In this document: positions 16,946-24,596 of the stretch, one piece after another
How positions within the stretch are numbered: position 1 is the stretch's first letter
Layout of the letters: each line of letters begins with the position of its first letter
Assembly (NCBI RefSeq): GCF_000308675.1
Contig: NZ_BAGE01000122.1
Span: 1-38,929 of the forward strand
DNA: 38,929 bases
Source: Nocardia paucivorans NBRC 100373
GTDB taxonomy: Bacteria > Actinomycetota > Actinomycetes > Mycobacteriales > Mycobacteriaceae
Direction of reading: 5' to 3'
The notes under the pieces: model-generated
The model's database searches: none
What the model was told of the DNA's origin: nothing
The model's input: the letters and a program-made list of their open reading frames with translations, nothing else
Made by a program: the position numbers and the translations under genes

Positions 16946-17622
16946 CGGTTGTGTCGTTCGGCGAGTCGCCGACAGCGCCGCGACCCGACCTGCGGATTTA
17001 AGGCTCCCCAGCCCGGACATCCGGGCCGAACAGGCCCGGCCGATCTCCGGTGGCAAGCCAGTGCACGCCGGCGCGGTAGCGACTTGTGCGGCCAGCGCCG
17101 GAAGCAACTCAGTTCAGGCTGGCTTTGGCTTCCCGAAGGTTCTGGGTGCGCCAGAGTTGATCCTCGATGTCGAGGCCGCGCAGCGTTCGTTTACCTGTTT
17201 CAACCACGGCCGCCCGCAGCTCGGCGACTATCCGTCGACGAGCCAGGTCGACCAGGCTGGCAGTGATGATGAGATGGCCCTCTGGGTTATGGGTGCCGGT
17301 GGGACCGTGATGGGTCGATGACCTCGATCGGGTCGAGCTTGCCCGCGGGGGTATCGGCGTCGAGGTCTACGGGGTTGTTCATGTCGCTCACCACTATCCG
17401 GAAACCGGGTGGATACGGCGTAGCCCGCTGGTAGGGGGCAACTTCGTCGGATTTGCCGCCATTTTTACCCGGGCCGGCGCGGAGCGCCACCGCATCAGAG
17501 TCGACATGGTGCCTTCAGACGTATCTGAGGGAAAAAACGTAAATACGTAAAAATGCTCGATGTCACGAAATTGCCCGCGCTGCAAGGCTGCGCCGCGCCC
17601 GCTGGATCGGGGTTGACCAGCG

Positions 17623-17639
17623 TAAACCAGGGGCTTGCG
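17623..17639 (+). repeat. 17-bp direct repeat, copy 1
   Basis: TAAACCAGGGGCTTGCG. A second copy with one mismatch lies at 18473-18489, about 850 bases away in the same orientation. The two copies bracket the tandem hairpins and the two-gene unit 17788-18425, as attachment-site or duplication repeats would. Nothing longer is conserved around them beyond scattered matches. Confidence 0.55.
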
Positions 17640-17696
17640 GCAATTGCACTGCTGCACTACACTTCTGGGTCGTTCGGGCATTCTTGTGCCCATCTT

Positions 17697-17725
17697 GGCT
17701 CCAGCAACCGTGCTGGAGCCTTTTT
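17697..17725 (+). terminator. Rho-independent terminator (first of tandem hairpins)
   Basis: A perfect 10-bp stem, GGCTCCAGCA (17697-17706) with TGCTGGAGCC (17711-17720), an ACCG loop, then TTTTT. It has a textbook structure. No protein gene ends before it, so it must end either an unannotated small transcript or act as an attenuator for the genes at 17788 onward. Confidence 0.8.
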
Positions 17726-17739
17726 CGTTCGCATGTGAC

Positions 17740-17768
17740 AGGCCTCCGGCGGTTCGTCGGGGGCCTTT
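17740..17768 (+). terminator. Second tandem terminator-like hairpin
   Basis: AGGCCTCCG (17740-17748) pairs with CGGGGGCCT (17758-17766), with one T-G wobble and a 9-base loop, followed by TTTCG. It is 15 bases after the first terminator and 20 bases before the GTG at 17788. A tandem arrangement immediately in front of an operon suggests transcript insulation or attenuation. Confidence 0.5.
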
Positions 17769-17787
17769 CGTCGTCTCTGGAGGTGTC

Positions 17788-18039
17788 GTGTCGACTGTTG
17801 TCGCTTTCCCGGTCCAACTCACCACGTGGACTGCATTCTGGATGCAACTGCCGGTGCTGGCCCTGATCGCCGCGGTGGTGATCGTGGCCCTCACCGCGCT
17901 GCGGAAGGCCAGGGCAGAGGACGTCCCGAAGATATTCGATGCCTTTGCGCTCGGGTTCGGGCGACGCCTCGACCCGATGCCACCTGCCCGGCAGCAGACG
18001 CGGCCAGAGGTGACCGTGAGCGAGGAGGAACCGCGATGA
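17788..18039 (+). CDS. Small single-span membrane protein
   Basis: 83 residues from a GTG with GGAGG 4 bases upstream. One hydrophobic helix (FWMQLPVLALIAAVVIVALTAL, about residues 17-38) is followed by a basic stretch and a cytoplasmic-looking polar tail. The stop overlaps the next ATG by four bases (ATGA, 18036-18039). I recognise no family. It is the first gene of a two-gene unit flanked by a 17-bp direct repeat. A similar small membrane protein begins the sigma-factor operon at 30170, but the two do not share clear sequence. Confidence 0.65.
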   Translation: MSTVVAFPVQLTTWTAFWMQLPVLALIAAVVIVALTALRKARAEDVPKIFDAFALGFGRRLDPMPPARQQTRPEVTVSEEEPR

Positions 18040-18425
18040 TCCGTCCGTCGTACTCGCACGATCCGGTAGGTGACTATGTCGCTAACGGTTTTCTGCCTGC
18101 CGATATCAAGCAGGCCATCAACGATTTACCGGCCCGGCAGAGGGATCTGCTCCTGTACATCATCGACAATCTCAGAGAAGACCGAAACGACCGCGAGGAA
18201 TGGGTGATCAGCAGGATCTCCGGATGGATTCGTTTGAATCCGGTCCACCGCGAACGCCTCCTGGCCTATCTCGGCGGCCGGGCTCCGGAAGGGCTGTGCC
18301 TGTGGTGCGGCCGCGAGCTCGAGCCTCGCGAACCCGGCAAGGCCGGAAGGCCCGCCAAGTATTGCGATCCGAATCACCGCCAACGCGCGTGCCGAGCACG
18401 CCGATCCGTCCGTGCCAGCTCGTAG
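18036..18425 (+). CDS. Protein with C-terminal zinc-ribbon-like motif
   Basis: 129 residues. Residues 1-80 are polar and helical (FLPADIKQAINDLPARQRDLLLYIIDNL). The C-terminal 45 residues carry LCLWCGRELEPREPG, GRPAKYCDPNHRQRACRARR. That is a CxxC...C..xH cluster followed by an arginine-rich end, the pattern of small zinc ribbons in many actinobacterial mobile-element and phage proteins (CxxCGxxL...GRPxxYCSxxCRQRAxRAR). DNA binding is likely (inference). Coupled to the membrane protein upstream, so the pair may act together. Confidence 0.7.
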   Translation: MIRPSYSHDPVGDYVANGFLPADIKQAINDLPARQRDLLLYIIDNLREDRNDREEWVISRISGWIRLNPVHRERLLAYLGGRAPEGLCLWCGRELEPREPGKAGRPAKYCDPNHRQRACRARRSVRASS

Positions 18426-18472
18426 CCGGCACCTCCTTCACACGAGGTGCGGACAGTAATCGCCGAAAAACA

Positions 18473-18489
18473 TAAACCAGGGGCCTGCG
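18473..18489 (+). repeat. 17-bp direct repeat, copy 2
   Basis: TAAACCAGGGGCCTGCG, one mismatch from the copy at 17623-17639. It lies 48 bases after the stop of the two-gene unit. The interval 18426-18663 otherwise contains no gene I can support. Confidence 0.55.
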
Positions 18490-18663
18490 CCGAATCGCCT
18501 GTGTCCGGGCAAGGACAACATTGCCGCAGTCCGTTGGTCCGACTGGCAGCCGGGCGAACGCGCCCGAGCGGGGGCATCGTCGTGTTCCGAACACCACCGA
18601 AGGTCGTGGTCGGACCGGCACCTCCCCTGTAACGGGTCGGCGGTGCGGGGCCGAGACATCGGC

Positions 18664-19332
18664 ATGGAGAGTTCACCCACGGCTGCTCAGCCGTCGCCCC
18701 TTCGCGAGGTTGAGCATCCAGACTTGGCTGCTATGCTCGTGCACTTTGTCGCGCGCGGCAGGCCACCGGGCCCTGATGTGCCCGAGTACATCAGGGCGAT
18801 GAGTGCCGAACAGCGGTTGGAATCGATCCTTTCCCAGGGCAGCATCTGCCCGTTTCCCACCTTCACGGGTCATCCGGCGGTGTGCATGACAGAGTGCTCG
18901 TGGTCTGGGCTGGAGTTTCTGATCGGCAGGCGCGGTTACCAGCCGTGGGGATTGATGTTCGACCGGCAAGCAGTGTTCGCCGCTGGTGGCGGTCCGGTCT
19001 GGTACGTCCGTGACGATGTCATGGATGAGTTGCCGCCCACATCGCGGTTGCGTCAGTGGGTGGTGCGGTTGGGTGAGAGGTCCGACTGGCTGGAGGAGCG
19101 GGAGTGGCGCGTTCCCCGCGACGCGCGCGTCGATGGAACAGTGCCACCGATTCTCTTGACAGGACTCGGACTGTTCGGGGTGATTGTTGGCGACCCGAAA
19201 TGGTGGTGCCCGATTCCCGCTCGCGATTTGATCGGCGACGAACCCCCCTGGGTCGAACAGTACGACGACGCATTGCGCGGACTGGACAAGTACTGGTGGG
19301 ATCCGAGTCGGCGAGCGTTGGTTCAGGTGTAG
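18664..19332 (+). CDS. AbiGi-like protein (possible defence or antitoxin protein)
   Basis: 222 residues from the ATG at 18664; a GTG at 18643 would add seven residues, and neither has a strong ribosome site. Residues 80-125 (AVCMTECSWSGLEFLI, YQPWGLMFDRQAVFAAGG, PVWYVRDDV) and SDWLEEREWRVPRD near residue 150 resemble the AbiGi/DUF2971-like group. That group is recognised by a CFTE segment, a YxPYGIxF segment with GGxPVxYV, and a WxxEREWR segment. AbiGi is annotated as the antitoxin of an abortive infection pair, but no AbiGii partner is visible here. The assignment is from memory of these motifs and remains tentative. It is convergent with the serine recombinase relic, overlapping its end by 10 bases. 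Confidence 0.5.
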   Translation: MESSPTAAQPSPLREVEHPDLAAMLVHFVARGRPPGPDVPEYIRAMSAEQRLESILSQGSICPFPTFTGHPAVCMTECSWSGLEFLIGRRGYQPWGLMFDRQAVFAAGGGPVWYVRDDVMDELPPTSRLRQWVVRLGERSDWLEEREWRVPRDARVDGTVPPILLTGLGLFGVIVGDPKWWCPIPARDLIGDEPPWVEQYDDALRGLDKYWWDPSRRALVQV

Positions 19333-20021
19333 AGGCTCACGTCACGCAGAAGGCGCGGTTTATCTATGGGGTGCACGGCCGGCTCCGGCCGGCTGCCGGT
19401 GAATTCGGGCAGGTACTTGTACAGCGTGGTCCGCGAGACCCCCAGCAGCCGCGCGATCGAGGACACCGACTCGTCCAGGCGGGTGAGCAGCGCCCGGGCC
19501 TGCCGGATCTGCTCGTCGCTCATGGCCGGTGGCTGGCCGGGGCGTTGCCCGCGGCCTGGGCCGCGGCCAGGCCTTCGTGGGTGCCGTCGACGATCAGCTC
19601 GCGGATGAACTCGGCCAGCGCGGCGAAGACGTGGGACACCAGGCGACCACCGGGGGTGGTGGTGTCGAGGGCTTCGTGTAGGGACCGGAACCCGATACCG
19701 CGGCGCCGCAGATGGGCCACGATCGAGAACAGGTCCTGCAGGCTGCGGCCGAGCCGGTCCAGCGAGGCGACCACGAGGGTGTCGCCGGCACGCATGTAGT
19801 CCAGGCACGCCGATAGCTGTTCGCGCTCGGTGTCCTTGCCGGTCTTCTTGTCGGCGAACACCTTCGTGCAACCCGGCCGCCTTCAACGCCCGTGTCTGCC
19901 GATCCAGATTCTGGTCCCGGGTCGAGACGCGGGCGTACCCGATCAGCGCCACTCCCCCGCCGATCGGGTCCAGGGCATCGCCGTCGAGGGCAAGCGGTTC
20001 GAGCGCATCGGTGTCCGTCAT
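19323..20021 (-). pseudogene. Frameshifted serine recombinase (resolvase/invertase)
   Basis: The start MTDTDALEPL leads into VALIGYARVSTRDQNLDRQTRALKAAG, with the catalytic Ser in ARVST. A one-base insertion near 19875 then moves the frame to KVFADKKTGKDTEREQ, TLVVASLDRLGRSLQDL and GRLVSHVFAALAEFIREL. A second shift near 19550 returns to GQRPGQPPAMSDEQIRQAR and the C-terminal helix-turn-helix SSIARLLGVSRTTLYKY. With the two shifts corrected the protein is complete and of Tn3-resolvase/Hin-invertase size. If both indels are real it is inactive; sequencing error is possible. A half-conserved recombination-like site lies 55 bases upstream of its start. Confidence 0.87.
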
Positions 20022-20075
20022 CCGAAGATCAATTTATGAACAGTGTAATCGGGGGTTCGCGACCAGACGGGACGG

Positions 20076-20101
20076 TGTCTCAGGAAATTGGGTGTAGCGC
20101 T
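20076..20101 (+). repeat. Serine-recombinase-like site, copy A (half conserved)
   Basis: Begins TGTCTCAGGAAATTGG. The first 16 bases match copy C (29591) at 12 positions, including the TGTCTCA arm, but the right arm is diverged. It lies upstream of the serine recombinase relic, where such enzymes usually have their recombination site, and just before the NLR-like pair. Confidence 0.45.
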
Positions 20102-20186
20102 GTCGCTTGGTGAACCGATTACGCAGGAGTGCAGTAGGCAAGCGTTCTGCTGCGGTTATTGGTCTTTCGACGAGAGATGGGGTTGC

Positions 20187-20618
20187 GTGGACGAGATTGT
20201 GTTGGCCGCCGGCGAGGCGTTGGCCATAGCGATGACCACCGAGGGGTGGGAGTTGATCAAGAATTCGGTGGTGGGGTGGTGGCAACGGTTCCGTCCCGAA
20301 GACGCCGAGCAAGTGGGTTCGGATCTGGACCAGCTGCGTGAGGACGCGGTTGCGGCTCAAGCTGACGGCGATACAGCGATGCAGCAGGCATTGGTGTCGG
20401 ACTGGCGGTTGCGGCTGCATCGCTTGGTCAACGGCAACCCCGAGGTGCGAGAAGAGTTGAAGCGCCTGCTCGACGACGAGCTCGTCCCCGCCCTAACCGA
20501 TCGTGATCAGCAGCAGGTGCAGTCGCTCGTGCAGAAAACCAGCGTCGTCGGCTCAAACAACACCACAGCAGTCGCAGGACGCGATCTGAACTTCGGGTCT
20601 TCCACGCCTTCGGCATGA
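20187..20618 (+). CDS. Helical effector-like protein with C-terminal putative amyloid motif
   Basis: 143 residues from a GTG at 20187 with a GATGGGG purine run upstream. Residues 1-115 are helical: an amphipathic or hydrophobic start (IVLAAGEALAIAMTTEGWELI, residues 4-24), then charged helices (LDQLREDAVAAQ, LKRLLDDELVPAL). There is no enzymatic motif, similar in character to helical membrane-targeting (Bell/HeLo-like) domains. The C-terminal residues 120-137 (VVGSNNTTAVAGRDLNFG) form a short G/N/T/V-rich motif. It matches the N-terminus of the next protein at VxGxxNTTxVAxxD. Such matched pairs are the hallmark of bacterial amyloid signalling sequences, where an NLR templates its partner effector. 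The stop overlaps the NTPase start (ATGA, 20615-20618). Confidence 0.75.
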   Translation: MDEIVLAAGEALAIAMTTEGWELIKNSVVGWWQRFRPEDAEQVGSDLDQLREDAVAAQADGDTAMQQALVSDWRLRLHRLVNGNPEVREELKRLLDDELVPALTDRDQQQVQSLVQKTSVVGSNNTTAVAGRDLNFGSSTPSA

Positions 20619-22957
20619 CAGACACCCCGCCACCGCTGAGCCCGATCCCTCACCAGCGGAGTACGCAGCAGGTCGAGGTCTCGGGCCATGACAACACCAC
20701 GGTCGTTGCGTGGGGTGATGTCTACTACATCCAGGTTGGGTCCGGACTCAACCATTTCCTCGGCTCTGTCGGGTCCATCGGCCGCGACGAGTACCTACAG
20801 GCGTTGTACCGATCTTCGGCCGCCCGGCGTCAGCAGCGGCGTAGTGGCGCGACGTTGACCGCCCAGCAAGTCGATCGATCACTGGCAGTCCCTGTCAACC
20901 TTCCCGCCCAACTTTCGGACTTTCCCGCCGGGCAGGTCCGAGCCTTGATAGGTCCGTTGGGGTCTGGAAAGTCCGATATAGCCGAGCAGTGGCATCGCGA
21001 AACTATCGATCACGCGCTCCGCGACCCGAGTTCGCGCGTGCCGGTGTGGGTCGATACAAAGTACCTCGATGGCCTGCTCGGAGATCGTATAGTCAGCCAC
21101 ACCGGACTTGCGGCGCTGCGCGACTACGGCGCCGACGTGGTGGTCGACGGGCTCGATGAGCGCAGTGATCAAGCCGCGGGGATCAGCGAGCAGGCGATCC
21201 AGTTTGTAGCGCAATGGCCCAAATCCCGCGTTCTGCTGACATCCCGTGCCGGCGATACGATTACTGAATCCCAGCAGGTGAAGGTCTCCCCGTTGACCTC
21301 TGGCGAGGCAGAGCAGCTGATGCGTGTTGTTGCTGGCCATGCGGTGGGCCCGCTCAACGACCAGCTCGCCGAAGCGGTGCAACGGCCGCTGTTCGCGCTG
21401 CTTGTCGCTCGCCACGCCACGGACCCGTCAGGTGTAACGGGTCTACCCGAACTGATCGACCGCGTAGTCGACAAGGTCGTCGGCGACCTCGGATACGATC
21501 TCTTCCCCCACTGGCAGAAGCTGGCCGTGGAGACAATCCGCACTGGCAAGCCTGTAGATCCCGCTCGGTTTACAACGACCGATATCGCCGTTCGCATCCG
21601 TGCTTCCCCTCTGGTCACTTCGGATGGCCGCCGCTGCGCCTTCTCGCTGGCCACCTTCGAACAGTGGTTCGCGGCCAAAGCACTGCTCGAAGGTATTACC
21701 GATATTGAAGAAGCACTCGGATCGCTGCAGATGTTCGATCGATGGAAGTACGTCCTGGCGCTGGTGCTGGCTTCGGGCGAGCCCACTCGAGCCGACCCGC
21801 TGCTCGCCGCCGTGGCCCGATGGAATCCTGGCGCTTTGGCATGGCTGATCCGCGAGAGTCGTACTGGGGGGCTCACCCACCCACACCCCGCGTTCGGACC
21901 GGAGGACTGGGAGACGATCGGCCACAGGCTGCGAGAGGCCGCTATCGCGATGTTGGAAGGCCTGGGCCCTCTGGCCAAAGCAACCTTTCCTGTTCAGGCT
22001 GGCGGAGCATCGGATCTAAACGGAATAAGTCTTGCCGTGGCCGTTCACGAACCCCGTTTGACTCTGGCATGGTTGGTCAGCGACGAGGTTCCATCCGAGC
22101 CGCTTCCTCCCGTAACGACGCTGCCCTTGGCCAGTGCTTACGGAGAGAGAAGCGTTTATCTACGAACGGAACCCGTCACGACCGGTGTGAACTGGGTCTG
22201 GGAAGTCATGCAACGCCACCTCGCCGAAGACCTCAACAAGGGCTTGGGGCGACTCATAGATACTGTAGCGACCCAAGTTCCGGGGGTGGTGCGAGACGAA
22301 TACCTCGATATGGCTCGCCAACGATTCGCGCCTCCAGCTTGGGCGGATGAAAGCAGCACCGACGCTCTTCCCGCGATGTACCCGCCGCCGGACGTCCCTG
22401 GCGACTTCTCCAACCCCTGGGGGACTTACACGCCGGACCGAATCAAGCAGCGTGTACAGCAGATCGCCGAGGCGGCCTTGTCGTGCTATCGCCAACTATG
22501 CGAGAACCTGGCCCCACACTTCGGGGATACCTTGGGGCATCGAGCCCTGATGCCCGTCCAATTCTTCGGCAACATCAGCTACCACCCCAACGCTGACCGC
22601 GGGCCGTTCGCCTTCCCCGGCCCCCCGGAACCTTCCCTGAAGTGGCTGCTCAAGCCTACCGGTGCTATACATCCCGACGGCCGTCGAATCGGTACTGACA
22701 GCGTATCGCTGACCTTGAACGATCCTCAGCGAAGCCAAGAGATCGAAGACGAAAAAGACACCCTCTCCAGCGCCCACTACACGTATTTCGAGACACAGCC
22801 AGCCATCCAGCCCTACGCTCCTAGCTTCGTCATGTATGGCGGTCGGTTCGATCTTCTGGGCGTAAGGCCCGCGACCACACTCGCACTGATGTTGCTCTGG
22901 AAAGACCTGAAGAAACTTCAATGGGTGACCGATAGCAACCCGCCCCGTTTGACCTGA
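20615..22957 (+). CDS. STAND/NACHT-like NTPase (bacterial NLR-like) with N-terminal motif matching its neighbour
   Basis: 780 residues. Residues 20-40 carry the short motif VSGHDNTTVVAWGDVYYI shared with the C-terminus of the upstream protein. The NTPase core has Walker A GPLGSGKS (113-120), Walker B VVVDGLDE (175-182) and the sensor RVLLTSR (205-211), followed by a winged-helix-like part ending around residue 330. The remaining 450 residues have no repeats or domains I can name and presumably sense the trigger. By analogy with NLR-like immune proteins, ligand binding would drive NTP-dependent oligomerisation and expose the N-terminal motif. No TIR, nuclease or protease domain is fused, so killing would have to come from the partner. 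Confidence 0.82.
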   Translation: MTDTPPPLSPIPHQRSTQQVEVSGHDNTTVVAWGDVYYIQVGSGLNHFLGSVGSIGRDEYLQALYRSSAARRQQRRSGATLTAQQVDRSLAVPVNLPAQLSDFPAGQVRALIGPLGSGKSDIAEQWHRETIDHALRDPSSRVPVWVDTKYLDGLLGDRIVSHTGLAALRDYGADVVVDGLDERSDQAAGISEQAIQFVAQWPKSRVLLTSRAGDTITESQQVKVSPLTSGEAEQLMRVVAGHAVGPLNDQLAEAVQRPLFALLVARHATDPSGVTGLPELIDRVVDKVVGDLGYDLFPHWQKLAVETIRTGKPVDPARFTTTDIAVRIRASPLVTSDGRRCAFSLATFEQWFAAKALLEGITDIEEALGSLQMFDRWKYVLALVLASGEPTRADPLLAAVARWNPGALAWLIRESRTGGLTHPHPAFGPEDWETIGHRLREAAIAMLEGLGPLAKATFPVQAGGASDLNGISLAVAVHEPRLTLAWLVSDEVPSEPLPPVTTLPLASAYGERSVYLRTEPVTTGVNWVWEVMQRHLAEDLNKGLGRLIDTVATQVPGVVRDEYLDMARQRFAPPAWADESSTDALPAMYPPPDVPGDFSNPWGTYTPDRIKQRVQQIAEAALSCYRQLCENLAPHFGDTLGHRALMPVQFFGNISYHPNADRGPFAFPGPPEPSLKWLLKPTGAIHPDGRRIGTDSVSLTLNDPQRSQEIEDEKDTLSSAHYTYFETQPAIQPYAPSFVMYGGRFDLLGVRPATTLALMLLWKDLKKLQWVTDSNPPRLT

Positions 22958-22970
22958 ACGCAAGTAGCCA

Positions 22971-22996
22971 AGTCTCGAAACCTTGGTTTTGAGATG
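22971..22996 (+). repeat. Serine-recombinase-like dyad site, copy B
   Basis: TCTCGAAACC (22973-22982), a TT centre, and GGTTTTGAGA (22985-22994) form an inverted repeat with one mismatch. The core AAACCTTGGTTT matches the 26-bp crossover sites of the Hin/Gin DNA-invertase family (AAACCwwGGTTT). It lies 15 bases after the NTPase stop, between the NLR-like pair and the ars island, and matches copy C at 18 of 26 positions. It could alternatively be a weak hairpin terminator, but no T-run follows. Confidence 0.55.
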
Positions 22997-23096
22997 GGGC
23001 CCGGAAGCGGCTCGGGGCACGCTATGCGGCGCGTCGACCGGCGGGCTCGGCGTCCGGGGTGTAGGGCTGTTCACCGGGTGTTCGCTTGCGTCACGA

Positions 23097-23124
23097 CATA
23101 GATGATTGTCAATATCGATGTATG
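23097..23124 (+). promoter_or_regulatory. Putative ArsR operator over arsR start
   Basis: CATAGATGATT (23097-23107) and AATATCGATGTATG (23111-23124) form an imperfect inverted repeat ending on the arsR start codon. The half-site ATATCGA recurs in the second arsR/arsI spacer at 29088-29094. ArsR-family repressors bind such A/T-rich dyads next to their own promoters. No ribosome site precedes the ATG at 23122, so a leaderless transcript is likely. Confidence 0.45.
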
Positions 23125-23499
23125 TCTAATCCACAACTGCCGATAGAACCGGTCGAGGCCTGTAACCCCGCGCCCCGGGTACGTGAACCCCTGACCGCAG
23201 ACGCGGCGGTGGAGTTGGCGGCGGTGTTCAAGGCGCTGTCGGACCCGGTCCGGCTGCGGCTGCTCAGCTCGATCGCCTCCCGCGCCGGGCAGGAGGCGTG
23301 CGTGTGCGATCTATCCGAGGGCATCGACCTCACCCAGCCGACCATCTCCCACCACCTGAAAGTCCTGCGCTCCGCTGGGCTGCTGACCAGCGAGCGCCGT
23401 GCGTCCTGGGTGTACTACCGGGTCGTGCCGGAGGCGTTGCAGCGGGTCTCCGATGCTCTGCTGCTGGAAAGCGGCGTGGCCGCCGAGGTGAACGCGTGA
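23122..23499 (+). CDS. arsR: ArsR-family metalloregulator
   Basis: 125 residues with the ArsR/SmtB winged helix: VFKALSDPVRLRLLSSI, ACVCDLSEGIDLTQPTISHHLKVLRSAGLL, and RASWVYYRV. The CVC pair at the start of helix alpha3 (EACVCDL) is the classical arsenite/antimonite binding site of this family. It should repress the acr3-arsC operon until As(III) binds. The stop overlaps the acr3 GTG (GTGA, 23496-23499), so the two are coupled. The start at 23122 fits the length of relatives; the frame is open slightly further upstream without a ribosome site. Confidence 0.93.
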   Translation: MSNPQLPIEPVEACNPAPRVREPLTADAAVELAAVFKALSDPVRLRLLSSIASRAGQEACVCDLSEGIDLTQPTISHHLKVLRSAGLLTSERRASWVYYRVVPEALQRVSDALLLESGVAAEVNA

Positions 23500-24596
23500 G
23501 CGCCACCGACACCACCGGCGCCGTCGAGCAGGGTGTGGTGGGCAAGCTCTCGACGCTGGATCGGCTCCTGCCGATATGGATCGGTGTCGCCATGGCCGCC
23601 GGTCTGCTGCTCGGTTGGTTGATTCCCGGGCTCGGTGACAGCTTGGCAGCGGTGGAGATCGATGGGATCTCGCTGCCGATCGCGATCGGGCTGCTGATCA
23701 TGATGTATCCGGTGCTGGCCAAGGTCCGCTACGACCGCCTCGGCACCGTCACCGGCGATCGCCGGCTGCTGGTCGGGTCGCTGGTGTTGAACTGGCTGCT
23801 CGGGCCGGCGCTGATGTTCGCCCTGGCCTGGCTACTGCTTCCCGACCTCCCGGAGTACCGGACCGGGTTGATCATTGTCGGCCTGGCCCGCTGCATCGCG
23901 ATGGTCATCATCTGGAACGACCTCGCCTGCGGTGACCGGGAGGCCGCCGCCGTGCTGGTGGCCTTGAACTCGATCTTCCAGGTGCTCATGTTCGCCGTTC
24001 TGGGCTGGTTCTACCTCTTCGTCCTGCCGGGATGGCTCGGGCTGGAACAGACCACCATCGACACCTCCCCGTGGCAGATCGCTGAATCGGTGCTGATCTT
24101 CCTCGGGATCCCGCTGCTGGCGGGCTATCTGACCCGCCGGTTCGGGGAACGCGCAAAAAGCCGCGAATGGTACGAGTCCACGCTGATCCCGCGGATCGGG
24201 CCGTGGGCGCTGTACGGGCTGCTGTTCACCATCGTCGTGCTGTTCGCCCTGCAAGGTGACCGCATCACCTCCCAACCCCTCGATATCGCCCGGATCGCGG
24301 TCCCGCTGCTCGCGTACTTCGCGATCATGTGGGGCGGGGGCTATCTGCTCGGCGCCGTCATGGGCCTGGGTTACGAGCGGACCACCACGCTGGCGTTCAC
24401 GGCGGCGGGCAACAATTTCGAGCTCGCCATCGCGGTGGCGATCGCCACCTACGGCGCCACCTCCGGCCAAGCCCTCGCCGGGGTCGTGGGCCCGTTGATC
24501 GAGGTCCCGGTGCTGGTTGCCCTGGTATATGTATCGCTGGCCCTGCGTAACCGGTTCCGCACCCCGACCACCGCGGCCGAGGCGGGTTCGCGGTGA
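23496..24596 (+). CDS. acr3: ACR3-family arsenite efflux permease
   Basis: 366 residues with about ten hydrophobic segments, beginning LPIWIGVAMAAGLLLGWLIPGLG. The family signature GLARCIAMVIIWNDLACGD contains the cysteine essential for arsenite transport, and GNNFELAIAVAIATYG is a second conserved block. It exports As(III) using the proton motive force. It is coupled by 4-base overlaps to arsR upstream and to the arsC-like ORF downstream (GTGA at 24593-24596). Confidence 0.95.
   Translation: MSATDTTGAVEQGVVGKLSTLDRLLPIWIGVAMAAGLLLGWLIPGLGDSLAAVEIDGISLPIAIGLLIMMYPVLAKVRYDRLGTVTGDRRLLVGSLVLNWLLGPALMFALAWLLLPDLPEYRTGLIIVGLARCIAMVIIWNDLACGDREAAAVLVALNSIFQVLMFAVLGWFYLFVLPGWLGLEQTTIDTSPWQIAESVLIFLGIPLLAGYLTRRFGERAKSREWYESTLIPRIGPWALYGLLFTIVVLFALQGDRITSQPLDIARIAVPLLAYFAIMWGGGYLLGAVMGLGYERTTTLAFTAAGNNFELAIAVAIATYGATSGQALAGVVGPLIEVPVLVALVYVSLALRNRFRTPTTAAEAGSR

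Larger units (their letters stand above)
16946..17787. other. Gene-poor stretch ending in a structured leader
   Basis: About 840 bases without a gene I can support. From 17515 to 17560 it is unusually A/T rich for this window (two TACGTAAA-like runs), so a promoter is plausible there. The end holds a direct-repeat copy and two tandem hairpins, listed separately, before the gene at 17788. A small RNA or attenuator transcript from about 17550 to 17725 would fit, but there is no direct evidence. Confidence 0.35.

Noticed and set aside
17287..17490. Minus-strand ORF of 67 residues
   Set aside because: Low-complexity product with no plausible ribosome site; a start at the internal MNNP would leave only about 30 codons.
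22973..22994. Inverted repeat read as a terminator for the NTPase gene
   Set aside because: No T-run follows, and similarity to the dyad at 29591 and to invertase crossover cores makes a recombination site the better reading, though termination is not excluded.
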